Shown here one piece after another: positions 1 through 8,955 of a DNA stretch of 64,000 nt; position 1 is the stretch's first letter, and each line of letters starts with the position of its first letter. Origin of the DNA: UBA6168 sp041392505 (lineage in GTDB: Bacteria > Bacteroidota > Bacteroidia > Chitinophagales > Saprospiraceae). A model generated the notes under the pieces. That model ran no database searches and was not told the DNA's origin. It saw only the letters and a program-made list of their open reading frames with translations. Both the position numbers and the translations under genes were made by a program. The stretch lies in the NCBI GenBank assembly GCA_041392505.1, contig JAWKLX010000025.1, forward strand, positions 55,687 through 119,686, written 5' to 3'.

Positions 1-732
1 GCCGATCCAGCATGTAGCTTAAACAATCCGAATGCAGGTACTGCGCCAGCAGCTTGTTCAATGGCTGCTGTCTGTTCGATCACCAATATCATCTCTTCCA
101 ATATTTCAGCATGTAATAACAACGGCACGCCAGGCATTGTATCTGATGATACGTATACTGCCGATGTGATTGTTACTTATTCCAATCCGCCAGCCAGCGG
201 CACACTGAGTATTTCTGGTGATGGTTCTGCCTCTGTTGCTGTAGGATCAATTGGTGCTACCTCACATACCTTCACCGGTGTTACGATGACTGCCGATGGT
301 TTCCCGATTGGCTTTACGGCTGTTTTTTCTGCCGATCCTGCTTGTACTTTCTCAAAAAGCAATACAGGTCAAGCACCTAGCCAATGCTCGGTAGCTGCAC
401 CTCCGGGCTCTATCCCAACCATGTCAGAATGGGGATTGATCCTTTTCGCATTAATCGTATTTACTTTCAGTGTGGTTTTCGGAACGCAGCAACAGCAAAA
501 ATTGGCAATAGGTGGCAACATGACTGCCAGCGCCCGCCAAACCTTGCCGTTTGACAAAGCCAGTTTCTTCAAGGTATTACCTTATGTTTATTTAGGCTTT
601 GTAGTGTTGTTCGGCTCTATGGTCGCATTGTTCGGCTATGAAATGACCAATGCAGATGTTCCCGGCAGCTTATTGTCCGGTTTGGTAATTGCCTATTTGA
701 TTCAGTTTGTTGCTGGGTCAAATAAAAAATAA
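1..732 (+). CDS. IPTM-CTERM surface protein, 5' end outside window
   Basis: The reading frame is open from base 1, so this is the C-terminal part of a longer secreted protein. It holds the end of one Cys-bearing repeat and one full repeat of about 115 residues (NISACNNNGTPG, SDDTYTADV, SHTFTGVTM motifs), closely similar to repeats of the next gene. Then comes IPTMSEWG at about residue 138 of the fragment, a hydrophobic segment, a TQQQQ stretch and two further predicted membrane segments. IPTLxxWG-type signals are known substrates of exosortase H, and a matching exosortase lies 2 kb downstream. The long tail after the signal is unusual. Its role is probably cell-surface; the exact function is unknown. 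Confidence 0.85.
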   Translation, partial: ADPACSLNNPNAGTAPAACSMAAVCSITNIISSNISACNNNGTPGIVSDDTYTADVIVTYSNPPASGTLSISGDGSASVAVGSIGATSHTFTGVTMTADGFPIGFTAVFSADPACTFSKSNTGQAPSQCSVAAPPGSIPTMSEWGLILFALIVFTFSVVFGTQQQQKLAIGGNMTASARQTLPFDKASFFKVLPYVYLGFVVLFGSMVALFGYEMTNADVPGSLLSGLVIAYLIQFVAGSNKK

Positions 733-751
733 CACAACTATTCATAGCGCT

Positions 752-792
752 AATCAGGAGGTGACATTTTGTTACCTCCTGATTTGTTTTTA
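752..792 (+). terminator. Rho-independent terminator
   Basis: A 14-bp stem (752-765 with 771-784, one G-T wobble) around a 5-base loop is followed by TTGTTTTT. It lies 20 bases after the stop of the first gene and separates it from the next paralogue. Confidence 0.8.
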
Positions 793-830
793 ACACTCTC
801 TGCTTACTGGCCTTTTCAAATTATGACCTC

Positions 831-2585
831 ATGAATAAAAGAATTTTACACCTTCTGGCTTTGCTCCTTTTTTTAGGGCAAATGTCAACAGCCCAAAACA
901 ACTCCTTAAACTTTGATGGGACAAATGATTTTGTCCAAACCACTTCTCCAGGTATCACTGGTAATGCAGCAAGAACGGTAGAAGCTTGGGTCAAAACCTC
1001 TTGGACTGGAACCCAAAGAATAATTGTTGATTGGGGCGTTATGAGTCCGAATGGCTCGCGATATACCTTCGCCATGAACAATGGCGGCATTAGGATTGAA
1101 GTAGGTGGAAATGGGGTGACCGGAACAATCATCGGTGATGGAACTTGGCACCACGTGGCTGCTACTTACGACAACTCTTTGGCTACCAATAAACACAAAC
1201 TTTTCGTTGACGGCATGATGGTAGCAGGATCCAACCTTACCGTCGCTGCCAACACAGCCGCCGGTAACATCATCATTGGCAGAAGGAATGATGGGGTCAA
1301 TTTTTGGCAGGGCAATATCGATGATGTACGGGTTTGGAATGTTGCCAGAACAGCAGCAGACATTGCCGCCAACATGAATACCGAACTGACAGGGACAGAA
1401 GCCAATCTGATATTTTATGCAAAAATGGATGATGACATGGCCAGTTGTGATGTCGTGGATTGTAGCCCCGGCCAAAACCACGGCACTCGAATAGGAGGTA
1501 CATTGTTCAGTTCCGACGTACCTGCTGGTGTTACCGATGCAGACTGTGCCATTTGCATGACCAACTGTAATATCAGTACTTGCTCTATTGCTGCTATCAC
1601 CGTTTCTAATATATCTGCTTGCAACGATAACGGAACTGATATGGATCCGTCCGATGACACCTTCACTGCCGACGTGACGGTTGATTTTATGGGCGAACCT
1701 GGAACTGGGACACTCGATTTGAGTGGTGATGGTACAGCATCTGTGGCAGTAGGCTCTTTGACAAATTGCTCTCATGTGTTTACTGGCGTTGTCATGTCAG
1801 CTGACGGTGGGACTATTGATCTCACTGCGACTTTTTCAGCAAACGGAGGTTGCACCTTAAACAACAGCAATGCTGGCATCGCTCCAGCTTCTTGCTCTAA
1901 TGCGATACCCCCTGCTGGATGCAGTATTTCGGATATTACCGCTGTCAATATTTCCGCTTGTAATAACAATGGTACGCCAGGAATTTCCTCCGACGACACC
2001 TTCACTGCAGATGTCACCGTCACTTTTGCCAACGCTCCTGCAACTGGTACGCTCAACCTCAGCGGCGATGCCGTTGCGTCCGTACTAGTTGGTTCAATTG
2101 GTGCAACCTCACATACATTTTCAGGATTGACAATGAGTGCGAATGGTACACCCATTGCGCTGACTGCGTCATTTTCTGCGGATGCCGCCTGCACATTATC
2201 CGATAGCAATACTGGACAAGCGCCCAGTCAATGTTCTGTTGTGATACCTCCGGGTAGCATCCCAACGATGTCGGAATGGGGATTGATCCTATTTGCGCTG
2301 ATTATTTTTACTTTCAGTGTGGTCATGGGTACTCAGCAGCAACAAAGATTGGCATTGGGTGGGAATTTCTCCGCTGACACACGGCAATCAATCCCTTTTG
2401 ACAAGGCTCTTTTTTACAAAGTTTTACCAATGGTCTACTTTGGGATAGTGGTTGTTTTCTCATCTGCGATTGCCCTCTTTGGTTATGAAATGACCACTGC
2501 CGATATTCCAGGCAGCTTGATATCCGGTTTGGTGGTTACCTATTTGGTACATTATGTATTAGGGTCTTCAAAGCCCAACAAATAA
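831..2585 (+). CDS. LamG-domain repeat protein with IPTM-CTERM signal
   Basis: This 584-residue secreted protein has a signal peptide (1-21, ending STA), a concanavalin/LamG-like domain (about 25-205: SLNFDGTNDFV, WHHVAATYD, GNIDDVRVW), a Cys-rich linker and two repeats of about 115 residues starting near 250 and 364. IPTMSEWG follows at about 477. About 108 residues run from the signal to the end, with three hydrophobic segments in total. The repeats and the tail are nearly the same as in the truncated gene before it, so the two are paralogues. The LamG fold suggests carbohydrate or protein binding outside the cell. Exosortase processing is inferred from the motif and the adjacent exosortase gene. 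Confidence 0.88.
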   Translation: MNKRILHLLALLLFLGQMSTAQNNSLNFDGTNDFVQTTSPGITGNAARTVEAWVKTSWTGTQRIIVDWGVMSPNGSRYTFAMNNGGIRIEVGGNGVTGTIIGDGTWHHVAATYDNSLATNKHKLFVDGMMVAGSNLTVAANTAAGNIIIGRRNDGVNFWQGNIDDVRVWNVARTAADIAANMNTELTGTEANLIFYAKMDDDMASCDVVDCSPGQNHGTRIGGTLFSSDVPAGVTDADCAICMTNCNISTCSIAAITVSNISACNDNGTDMDPSDDTFTADVTVDFMGEPGTGTLDLSGDGTASVAVGSLTNCSHVFTGVVMSADGGTIDLTATFSANGGCTLNNSNAGIAPASCSNAIPPAGCSISDITAVNISACNNNGTPGISSDDTFTADVTVTFANAPATGTLNLSGDAVASVLVGSIGATSHTFSGLTMSANGTPIALTASFSADAACTLSDSNTGQAPSQCSVVIPPGSIPTMSEWGLILFALIIFTFSVVMGTQQQQRLALGGNFSADTRQSIPFDKALFYKVLPMVYFGIVVVFSSAIALFGYEMTTADIPGSLISGLVVTYLVHYVLGSSKPNK

Positions 2586-2653
2586 TAAATAAGCCCGTAT
2601 ATTTGAGGCTACAAACAAAACCAACTACTTTATAAATTTTAGTTAAACAAAAT

Positions 2654-2694
2654 AGCGCAGTAACAAACCAACCAATTGTTACTGCGCTTTTTAT
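2654..2694 (+). terminator. Rho-independent terminator
   Basis: A perfect 13-bp stem (2654-2666 with 2676-2688, AGCGCAGTAACAA) is followed by TTTTATT. It sits between the surface protein gene and the exosortase gene, only 16 bases before the latter's ATG. A TATATTTG promoter-like box at 2598-2605 lies upstream of it, so the exosortase may be read partly through this hairpin. Confidence 0.8.
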
Positions 2695-2709
2695 TAATGC
2701 CGCCTCCCA

Positions 2710-3294
2710 ATGCCGCCCAACAAAAAGAAAAGTCAAAAAAAAGGTAATCAAAAAAACTCCAGCCTAAACTTGGCCACAGCGATCAACCAGTTCTTCATAG
2801 ATCGCCACCCCATTTTGAAATTCCTTTTGGGTTTCATTGGGTGCATGGTGCTTTTTTACCTGTTTTATTATTCCGCTTTTTATAAAAATATTTTGGAAGA
2901 ACCATTCTTGCAAGCACAAGCGAAGATCAGCAACCTTTTTCTTCGACTGCTGGGTCATGATACAGTAGTTGACCGTGCCATTATTTCCAGCAATGAATTT
3001 GCTGTCAACATCAAAAACGGCTGCGATGGCCTCGAAGCCATTGCTATTTTACTGAGCGGTATTTTGATTTTCCCAGCTTCCATGCGTTTAAAATTACAGG
3101 GTATGTTGTGGGGTGTGGTGACTTTATTTATCCTCAATTTACTGCGGATTGCAGGGCTGTATTTAATTGGCCTTTATTTCTCCCCCACTGTTTTTGAGAT
3201 CATGCATGTGCAAGGTGGATTTATTTTGTTCACAATGATTAGTGTGATCCTGTTATTTATTTGGATAAATTGGGCCGTGAAAAAAAGTCAATAA
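2710..3294 (+). CDS. xrtH: Exosortase family protein, XrtH-like
   Basis: This 194-residue integral membrane protein has the three exosortase/archaeosortase active-site positions: Cys105 in NGCDGLEA, Arg146 in LLRIAGLY and His166 in EIMHVQGG, with hydrophobic segments before, between and after them. In this family the Cys-Arg-His set is thought to cut C-terminal sorting signals and transfer the protein to a cell-envelope anchor. The neighbouring IPTMSEWG proteins point to the XrtH subgroup, whose known cognate signal is IPTLxxWG. An ATG at 2697 is out of frame, so 2710 is the start. The N-terminus is Lys-rich. Family assignment is firm; the H subgroup is inferred from motif and context. Confidence 0.87.
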   Translation: MPPNKKKSQKKGNQKNSSLNLATAINQFFIDRHPILKFLLGFIGCMVLFYLFYYSAFYKNILEEPFLQAQAKISNLFLRLLGHDTVVDRAIISSNEFAVNIKNGCDGLEAIAILLSGILIFPASMRLKLQGMLWGVVTLFILNLLRIAGLYLIGLYFSPTVFEIMHVQGGFILFTMISVILLFIWINWAVKKSQ

Positions 3295-3360
3295 AATTTG
3301 TTTAGTGGAAAACGGTGAGCAATTCTGGTGAATAATATTCCACTTAAAGTCAATTAATTT

Positions 3361-4020
3361 ATGCAGCAAATAATAAAAAGCGCTTTAAAATATTTCGGGA
3401 TTTTTATCCTTTTATATGGCTCATTGACTGCAATCAGCCTCATTCCAGCTGTTGGCTCTGCTTTTAATCATATTTACCGCCAGCCTTCTCAATTGATTTT
3501 ACAAGCTGTTCTGCCAAAAGCCTATATCCAATTAAAAAGCGAAAAAAACACACCCGATCTGATCCGGGCCGAATTTGCCTCTAAAGAAAAAGTACAACAA
3601 CAAATTGAAGAAGCCAAGAAAACTGGGCAGGCCAAAACGCCGGTTCAGGGCAATAGTTTTGAATTTGGTTTTTATAATTTATTCCTCAGTTTTATCCTCT
3701 TCCTATTCGTATTAATTTTATTATCGCCATTAAATAAAAAAGAAAAAATCATCAGCATTTTAATTGGCACTTTAATTTTTTATTGCTACTCCGTATTTAA
3801 AATGTACCTCGCCTTATTGAGTCATTTTAATGAACCAGAGATTGCTATTTACCACACAGGAGAAGGCACTTTGAAATTTGCCCAATCCATTTTGTATTAC
3901 ATGAGTTTGGGCACCAATATGCTTTTGGTATTAATTATATGGGCTGTTTTTGTTTTTAGGAAAAATAATTGGAATGCACTTTTTGGAGCGCCGGGCTTTA
4001 TTTTAGGGAATAAAAAATAA
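3361..4020 (+). CDS. Exosortase-associated membrane protein, unknown function
   Basis: This 219-residue protein has about four membrane segments: one at the N-terminus, then three in the C-terminal half (near FLSFILFLFVLILL, LIGTLIFYCYSVF and MLLVLIIWAVFVF). A charged loop of about 80 residues follows the first segment. It starts 66 bases after the exosortase stop on the same strand, so the two probably form one unit. Small membrane proteins next to exosortase H genes are known in other bacteria, and this may be such a partner. No catalytic motif was recognised. An accessory role in processing or anchoring the IPTM proteins is inference from position only. Confidence 0.7.
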   Translation: MQQIIKSALKYFGIFILLYGSLTAISLIPAVGSAFNHIYRQPSQLILQAVLPKAYIQLKSEKNTPDLIRAEFASKEKVQQQIEEAKKTGQAKTPVQGNSFEFGFYNLFLSFILFLFVLILLSPLNKKEKIISILIGTLIFYCYSVFKMYLALLSHFNEPEIAIYHTGEGTLKFAQSILYYMSLGTNMLLVLIIWAVFVFRKNNWNALFGAPGFILGNKK

Positions 4021-4073
4021 AGGCTTTTATATTCGCACTTTATTTATTTTCCAGAATTAATAAAGATTGAAAA

Positions 4074-4922
4074 AATCGCACCTCCGCCATCTGTTTGGAA
4101 CTCAACCTCGCCATGCTTTGCATCGGCACCTCCGGCGCACTGGGCAGGTATATCGAATTGCCACCACCTTTGACTATTTGGTGGCGGGCACTTTTATTCC
4201 ATTTTATTTCTCGGTGGTTTAGTAATACTGGTAAAGCCTCCTTCCAGTAAAATAAAAAAAGTAGAGCCGCAGTTGTATTATCGGTGTGTTGATGACAGTG
4301 CATTGGGTAACCTATTTTTTTGCGACTGCAATGGTCGAACGTCGCCATCGGCATGTTGTCCCTTTTTACCTACCCGGTGATCACCGCTTTTTTGGAACCA
4401 CTTTTTTTAAAGACAAAGTTTCAATTACGCCATCTCTATTTGGGTAGTTTAATGCTATTGGGTATTTATTTTTTAGCGCCCGATTTTGATTTTAATAATT
4501 ACATGACATTGGGTTTGCTCATTGGCCTCTTTTCTGCCGTCGCTTATTCCTTGAGAAATATTCTTTTAAAAACCCAAATAAAAGAAGTTAACAGCACGGT
4601 TTTGATGTTCTACCAAATGGTCGTAATGGTCGTTCTTTTGATGCCCGTCCCGTTTTTTTATGACGGAGAAGGGGTCATTGATTTTATCCCTTACATATTG
4701 CTGCTCGCTCTGGTCACGACCTCCATCGGCCATACGCTATTCTTGAACAGCTTCAAACACTTCTCCGTCAGCACTGCAAGTTTGCTGGGTGGTATGCAGC
4801 CGATTTACGGTATTTTATTGGCGGTTATTTTTTTACATGAAATTCCCAGCGGGCGGAATATGATCGGCGGGGCATTAATTATTTTGGCGGTATTGCTGGA
4901 AGGCAGGCGGGTGGAAAAGTGA
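4074..4922 (+). pseudogene. EamA/DMT-family permease, broken by several frameshifts
   Basis: The C-terminal 200 residues (from 4320) form a clean EamA half: SNVAIGMLS, VAYSLRNILLK, TSIGHTLFLNS and GGMQPIYGILLAV. The N-terminal part is present but scattered over frames: LELNLAMLCIGTSGALGRY with LTIWWRA around 4100-4190, then a second frame to about 4260, a third frame with IIGVLMTVHWVTYFFA, and finally the long frame. At least three indels would have to be reversed to restore a protein of about 280 residues. Family members export metabolites across the inner membrane. Either the gene is decayed or the assembly has indels here; three in 250 bases favour decay. Confidence 0.75.
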
Positions 4923-5106
4923 ATTTTTCAAATAATTATTTCACTGAAAACAACTATCCACTTCAATTATCATGAAGATTTACACTTCTGATTTCTGATA
5001 AATTTAAAGACACCCAGAATTTTTACTAAATATCAACTTGTCCAAACCCACTTCCCCAAAATAAAATTTGCCCCAAAAACACATTTCAAAAAACTTCAAC
5101 TCAAAT

Positions 5107-5139
5107 TTTGCTTTTCCGAAATATTTGCCCTTACCTTTG
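5107..5139 (+). promoter_or_regulatory. Bacteroidota-type promoter of the ilv leader
   Basis: TACCTTTG at 5132-5139 matches the -7 consensus TAnnTTTG, with TTTG at 5107-5110 as the -33 element 21 bases upstream. The expected start site is near 5145, about 20 bases before the leader ATG at 5164. Confidence 0.65.
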
Positions 5140-5163
5140 CCGCTCATTTTTTTCAAAAATTAA

Positions 5164-5265
5164 ATGAACCACATCAAAGTCAATACAGCCCGTCCCACTA
5201 ACATAGTGGTCGTCAATATTATTATTGTGATTCCTGATTCATCGGGAGGCGGCTACTGCTTATGA
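5164..5265 (+). CDS. ilv operon leader peptide
   Basis: This 33-codon ORF starts with MNHIKVNTARPT and contains NIVVVNIIIVIP (codons 13-24): nine of twelve codons are Ile or Val. It ends DSSGGGYCL and stops at 5265. It lies between a TAnnTTTG promoter and a strong terminator, upstream of the Ile/Val biosynthesis operon. This is the classic layout of a ribosome-sensed attenuator, known from the enterobacterial ilv operons. Slow reading of Ile/Val codons should stall the ribosome before the segment at 5245-5252 and favour read-through. It is too short for routine gene calling. Confidence 0.85.
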   Translation: MNHIKVNTARPTNIVVVNIIIVIPDSSGGGYCL

Positions 5266-5322
5266 CTTATTTCATAGCGAAACAAAAAAGCCCGTCTCCT
5301 GCGAGACGGGCTTTTTTGTTTT
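5245..5322 (+). promoter_or_regulatory. ilv attenuator (antiterminator/terminator switch)
   Basis: The terminator is a perfect 15-bp stem (5284-5298 with 5303-5317, core GCCCGTCTC) with a CTGC loop and a T-rich 3' arm. Inside the leader ORF, GGAGGCGG (5245-5252) can pair over all eight positions, with one G-U, to CCGTCTCC (5292-5299), which is the 5' arm of the terminator. That gives an antiterminator that competes with the terminator. A ribosome stalled at the Ile/Val codons leaves 5245-5252 free; a ribosome reaching the stop covers it. Pairings were read directly; the mechanism is inferred by analogy. Confidence 0.8.
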
Positions 5323-5394
5323 CTGGTGTAACGGTTTTGGTCAATTGATGTGCCGGCCCGATATACCGAAAACCGTTAAACCTACACACCGACA

Positions 5395-7067
5395 ATGCTT
5401 AACAAATACAGCAAAACAGTTACCCAAGACCCAACCCAACCTGGCGCACAGGCCATGCTTTACGGCATTGGCCTAACCGACGATGATTTGAAAAAGCCAC
5501 AGGTTGGCATTGCGAGCATGGGCTGGGAAGGAAATACCTGCAATATGCACCTGAACGACCTGTCCAAAATCGTCAAGCAGGGGGTTTGGGACAACGAACT
5601 TGTGGGATTGATTTTTCATACCATCGGTGTGAGCGACGGCATTTCCAACGGCACTCCGGGCATGCGGTATTCCCTGGTTAGCCGGGACATCATTGCCGAT
5701 TCTATCGAAACAGTTTGCGGGGCACAATATTATGACGCACTGATCGCTGTACCCGGTTGCGATAAGAATATGCCCGGCAGCATCATGGCGATGGGACGAC
5801 TGAACAGGCCAGCAATCATGGTGTACGGCGGCACCATCGCCCCGGGACATTACAAGGGCGAAGACCTCAATATCGTCTCAGCATTTGAAGCTTTGGGACA
5901 AAAAATCGCAGGCAATTTGGACGAAGGCGATTTCAAAGGCATTGTCATGCACAGTTGCCCTGGGCCCGGCGCTTGCGGGGGTATGTACACCGCCAATACC
6001 ATGTCGTCCGCCATTGAGGCGTTGGGCATGAGTTTACCGTATTCCTCCTCCAATCCTGCACTGAGCGAACAGAAAAAACAGGAGTGCATCGATGCAGGTA
6101 AGGCCATCCGCCTGTTGCTCGAAAAGGACATCAAGCCACGGGACATCATGACGAGAAAGGCGTTTGAAAATGCCATTGTCACTCTCATTGCCCTTGGTGG
6201 TTCGACCAATGCTGTGCTGCACCTGATCGCAATGGCCAAATCGGTGGACGTGCATTTGTCGCAAGACGATTTTCAGGAATTGGGGATGAAAACCCCTTTT
6301 ATCGCTGACCTGAAACCAAGCGGCAAGTATCTCATGGAAGATTTGCACAATATCGGCGGGGTGCCCGCTGTGATGAAATATTTACTCGAAAAAAATATGC
6401 TCCACGGCGACTGCCTGACGGTAACGGGGAAAACCATTACAGAGAACCTTGCCAACATTCCACCCTTGAATTTTGACCAACAAAAGATCATTTTCCCCGT
6501 TGAAAACCCCATTAAAAAAACAGGCCACCTGAATATCCTTTACGGCAACCTCGCCACGGAAGGCGCAGTCGCCAAAATCACCGGCAAGGAAGGCGAGCGG
6601 TTCAGCGGAACTGCCAGGGTTTTTGAAGGTGAGCAAGATTTCATCGATGGCGTTTCATCTGGTCGGGTCAAAGCAGGCGATGTCTGCGTGATCCGGTACG
6701 TATACCCAAAGGTGTCCCCGGCATGCCGGAAATGTTGAAGCCTACTTCCGCTATCATCGGAGCTGGTTTAGGCAAAAGCGTAGCACTCATCACGGATGGC
6801 CGTTTCAGCGGCGGGTCTCATGGTTTTGTAGTTGGCCACATTACGCCGGAGGCGCAAGAGGGCGGCAACATCGTCCTTGTCCATGACGACGACATCATTG
6901 AAATCGACGCTACCAAACGGTCAATCAACTTGCTCGTAGATGACGCAACTTTAGCCGCTCGAAGGGCTACTTGGCAGCAACCAGCATTGAAAGCACAGAA
7001 AGGTATTTTGTATAAATACGCCAAATGTGTGAAGACCGCAGCCGATGGCTGCGTGACGGATGAGTAA
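5395..7067 (+). CDS. ilvD: Dihydroxy-acid dehydratase, interrupted by a frameshift
   Basis: IlvD dehydrates 2,3-dihydroxy-isovalerate and -methylvalerate to the keto acids of valine and isoleucine. Seen: the cluster cysteines in PGCDKNMPG and CPGPGACGGMYTANTM, and LGGSTNAVLHLIA. The first frame runs 447 codons to 6738; the rest (PGMPEMLKPTSA, ITDGRFSGGSHGFVVGH) continues in another frame to 7067. Together they span about 560 residues, the normal length. The break is at about 6700-6712, where the usual Gly codon of RYVGPKGGPGM is replaced by two bases and a later Gly reads Val, so more than one base differs from consensus. As written the product is truncated. An assembly error or recent inactivation are both possible. 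Confidence 0.85.
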
Positions 7068-7136
7068 ACCACTAACGATGGAGTTTTTAAACTCCTTCAA
7101 GGTGTAAAAAATAAACCCTCAAATCTGCTTTTAGAT

Positions 7137-8888
7137 ATGGATTCGCAAACGACAACCACAGCCGCCAAACCGTCGGCTAACGGCCAGCAGGCAACCCAAC
7201 TTCTTTCGGGTTCGGAAATTACGCTTCGCACCCTTGTAGGGGAGGGTGTTGATATGGTATTTGGCTACCCCGGTGGGGCCATCATGCCCATTTACGATGC
7301 GCTCTATGATTTTGAAGGAGCGTTGAAACACATCCTAACCCGCCACGAGCAGGGGGCTATCCATGCAGCGCAAGGTTATGCCCGTGCCTCCGGCAAGGTC
7401 GGGATCGTTTTTGCCACCAGCGGCCCAGGGGCAACCAACCTGGTTACCGGATTGGCTGATGCACAGATCGATAGTACGCCGATTGTCTGCATCACTGGGC
7501 AGGTTTATGCCAGCTTGCTCGGCTCCGATGCCTTTCAGGAAACGGATGTTATCAATATCACTGCTCCAGTTACGAAATGGAATTTTCAGGTAACCGATGC
7601 CGCAGAAATTCCTGACGCCATCGCTAAGGCTTGCTACATCGCCCGCACTGGCCGCCCAGGACCAGTCTTGATTGACATTACCAAAAATGCGCAGTTAGAA
7701 AAAACGGAATACGCTGGTTACAAGCCTTATACACATTTGCGGAGCTACCGACCCAAACCAATCGTGCGCCGAGAATTTGTTGAAGAGGCCGCTAAATTTA
7801 TCAATGAAGCCAAACGCCCATTCGTCCTTTTTGGGCAAGGGGTGATTTTGGGAAATGCCGAGGAAGAGTTTAAAACATTCATCGAAAAATCAGGCATCCC
7901 AGCAGCTTGGACGCTCCTTGGTTTGAGTGCCATACCGACCGATCACCCGCTCAACGTTGGCATGCTGGGCATGCATGGCAACTATGGCCCAAACGTCCTC
8001 ACCAACGAATGTGACGTCCTCATTGCCATCGGCATGCGCTTCGACGACCGCGTGACTGGCCGCCTCGACAAATATGCCAAGCAAGCGAAAGTCATCCATT
8101 TTGACATTGACCCAGCAGAGATCGACAAAAACGTCAAAACGACCGTTGCCGTTTGGGGCGACTGTAAGGAGACCCTTCCAATGCTAACCGAATTAATCGA
8201 AGAAAAAACGCATCAGGCATGGGTTCAGCGATTCAGGGATCACGACGAAATAGAGCAAACCGAACTCATTTTTAACGAACTCAATCCCACCTGCGACGAA
8301 CTCAGCATGGGCGAAGTCATCCGGGAACTAAACGAACTGACCAACGGCGAGGCCATCATCGTCACTGATGTTGGGCAGCACCAAATGGTCGCCAGCCGCT
8401 ACGCCCAGTTCAAGCAAAGCCGGAGCAATATTACTTCCGGCGGATTGGGAACAATGGGCTTTGCCCTACCGGCCGCCATCGGTGCCAAATTCGGTGCCCC
8501 TCACCGCCCCGTGGTCGCCATTATTGGAGATGGTGGTTTTCAAATGACCCTTCAGGAATTGGGAGTGATGATGCAATACGGAGTGGATGTGAAGGTGGTC
8601 ATTTTAAATAATAGTTTCCTCGGGATGGTACGCCAATGGCAGGAACTGTTTTTGGATAAACGCTACTCCAGCACCGACATGCACAACCCAGATTTTGTTG
8701 CGATTGCCAAAGCCTACGGCCTTGAAAGCCAATCCGTTAGTGAAAGAAAAGATTTGAAAAATGCAATCAAAACCTTGCTCGAAGAACACCCGAAAGGCTA
8801 TTTATTAGAGGTCGTAGTGGGCAAGGAAAATAATGTTTTCCCCATGGTGCCGCAAGGCTGCAGCGTGGCGGAGATTCGGTTGAAATAG
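7137..8888 (+). CDS. ilvB: Acetolactate synthase large subunit
   Basis: This catalytic subunit joins pyruvate with pyruvate or 2-oxobutyrate, the first common step of valine and isoleucine synthesis. The 583 residues show the three domains of ThDP enzymes: N-terminal Pyr domain with FGYPGGAIMPIYDAL and the activating Glu in RHEQGAIHAAQGYA; the middle FAD-binding domain; and the C-terminal PP domain with the ThDP/Mg motif from GDGGFQM to NNSFLGMVRQWQ. The first 25 residues are a Thr/Ala/Gln-rich tail before the conserved start (LLSGSEITLRTLVGEGV). It lies 69 bases after ilvD in the same direction, second gene of the operon. Confidence 0.95.
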   Translation: MDSQTTTTAAKPSANGQQATQLLSGSEITLRTLVGEGVDMVFGYPGGAIMPIYDALYDFEGALKHILTRHEQGAIHAAQGYARASGKVGIVFATSGPGATNLVTGLADAQIDSTPIVCITGQVYASLLGSDAFQETDVINITAPVTKWNFQVTDAAEIPDAIAKACYIARTGRPGPVLIDITKNAQLEKTEYAGYKPYTHLRSYRPKPIVRREFVEEAAKFINEAKRPFVLFGQGVILGNAEEEFKTFIEKSGIPAAWTLLGLSAIPTDHPLNVGMLGMHGNYGPNVLTNECDVLIAIGMRFDDRVTGRLDKYAKQAKVIHFDIDPAEIDKNVKTTVAVWGDCKETLPMLTELIEEKTHQAWVQRFRDHDEIEQTELIFNELNPTCDELSMGEVIRELNELTNGEAIIVTDVGQHQMVASRYAQFKQSRSNITSGGLGTMGFALPAAIGAKFGAPHRPVVAIIGDGGFQMTLQELGVMMQYGVDVKVVILNNSFLGMVRQWQELFLDKRYSSTDMHNPDFVAIAKAYGLESQSVSERKDLKNAIKTLLEEHPKGYLLEVVVGKENNVFPMVPQGCSVAEIRLK

Positions 8889-8955
8889 TTTTGAGTTTTG
8901 GGTTTTGAGTTATTGAGTAACTCAAAACTCAAAACTCTCTAACTCAAAACTCATC
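8888..8955 (+). repeat. Intra-operon palindromic simple repeat
   Basis: The gap between ilvB and ilvN is made of GAGTTTTG/CAAAACTC units that fold into a long hairpin (GAGTTATTGAGTAACTC core). Similar repeats fill the next gap. They may act on mRNA stability or be a slippage-prone repeat; no gene is present. Confidence 0.7.

Noticed and set aside
906..1775. Minus-strand ORF of 289 codons opposite the LamG gene
   Set aside because: It mirrors the Cys/His-rich composition of the coding strand and lacks any family feature; the plus-strand gene has signal peptide, LamG and sorting signal.
2598..2694. Third attenuator before the exosortase gene
   Set aside because: There is a TATATTTG box and a terminator, but no ATG-started leader ORF and no competing arm copy between them.
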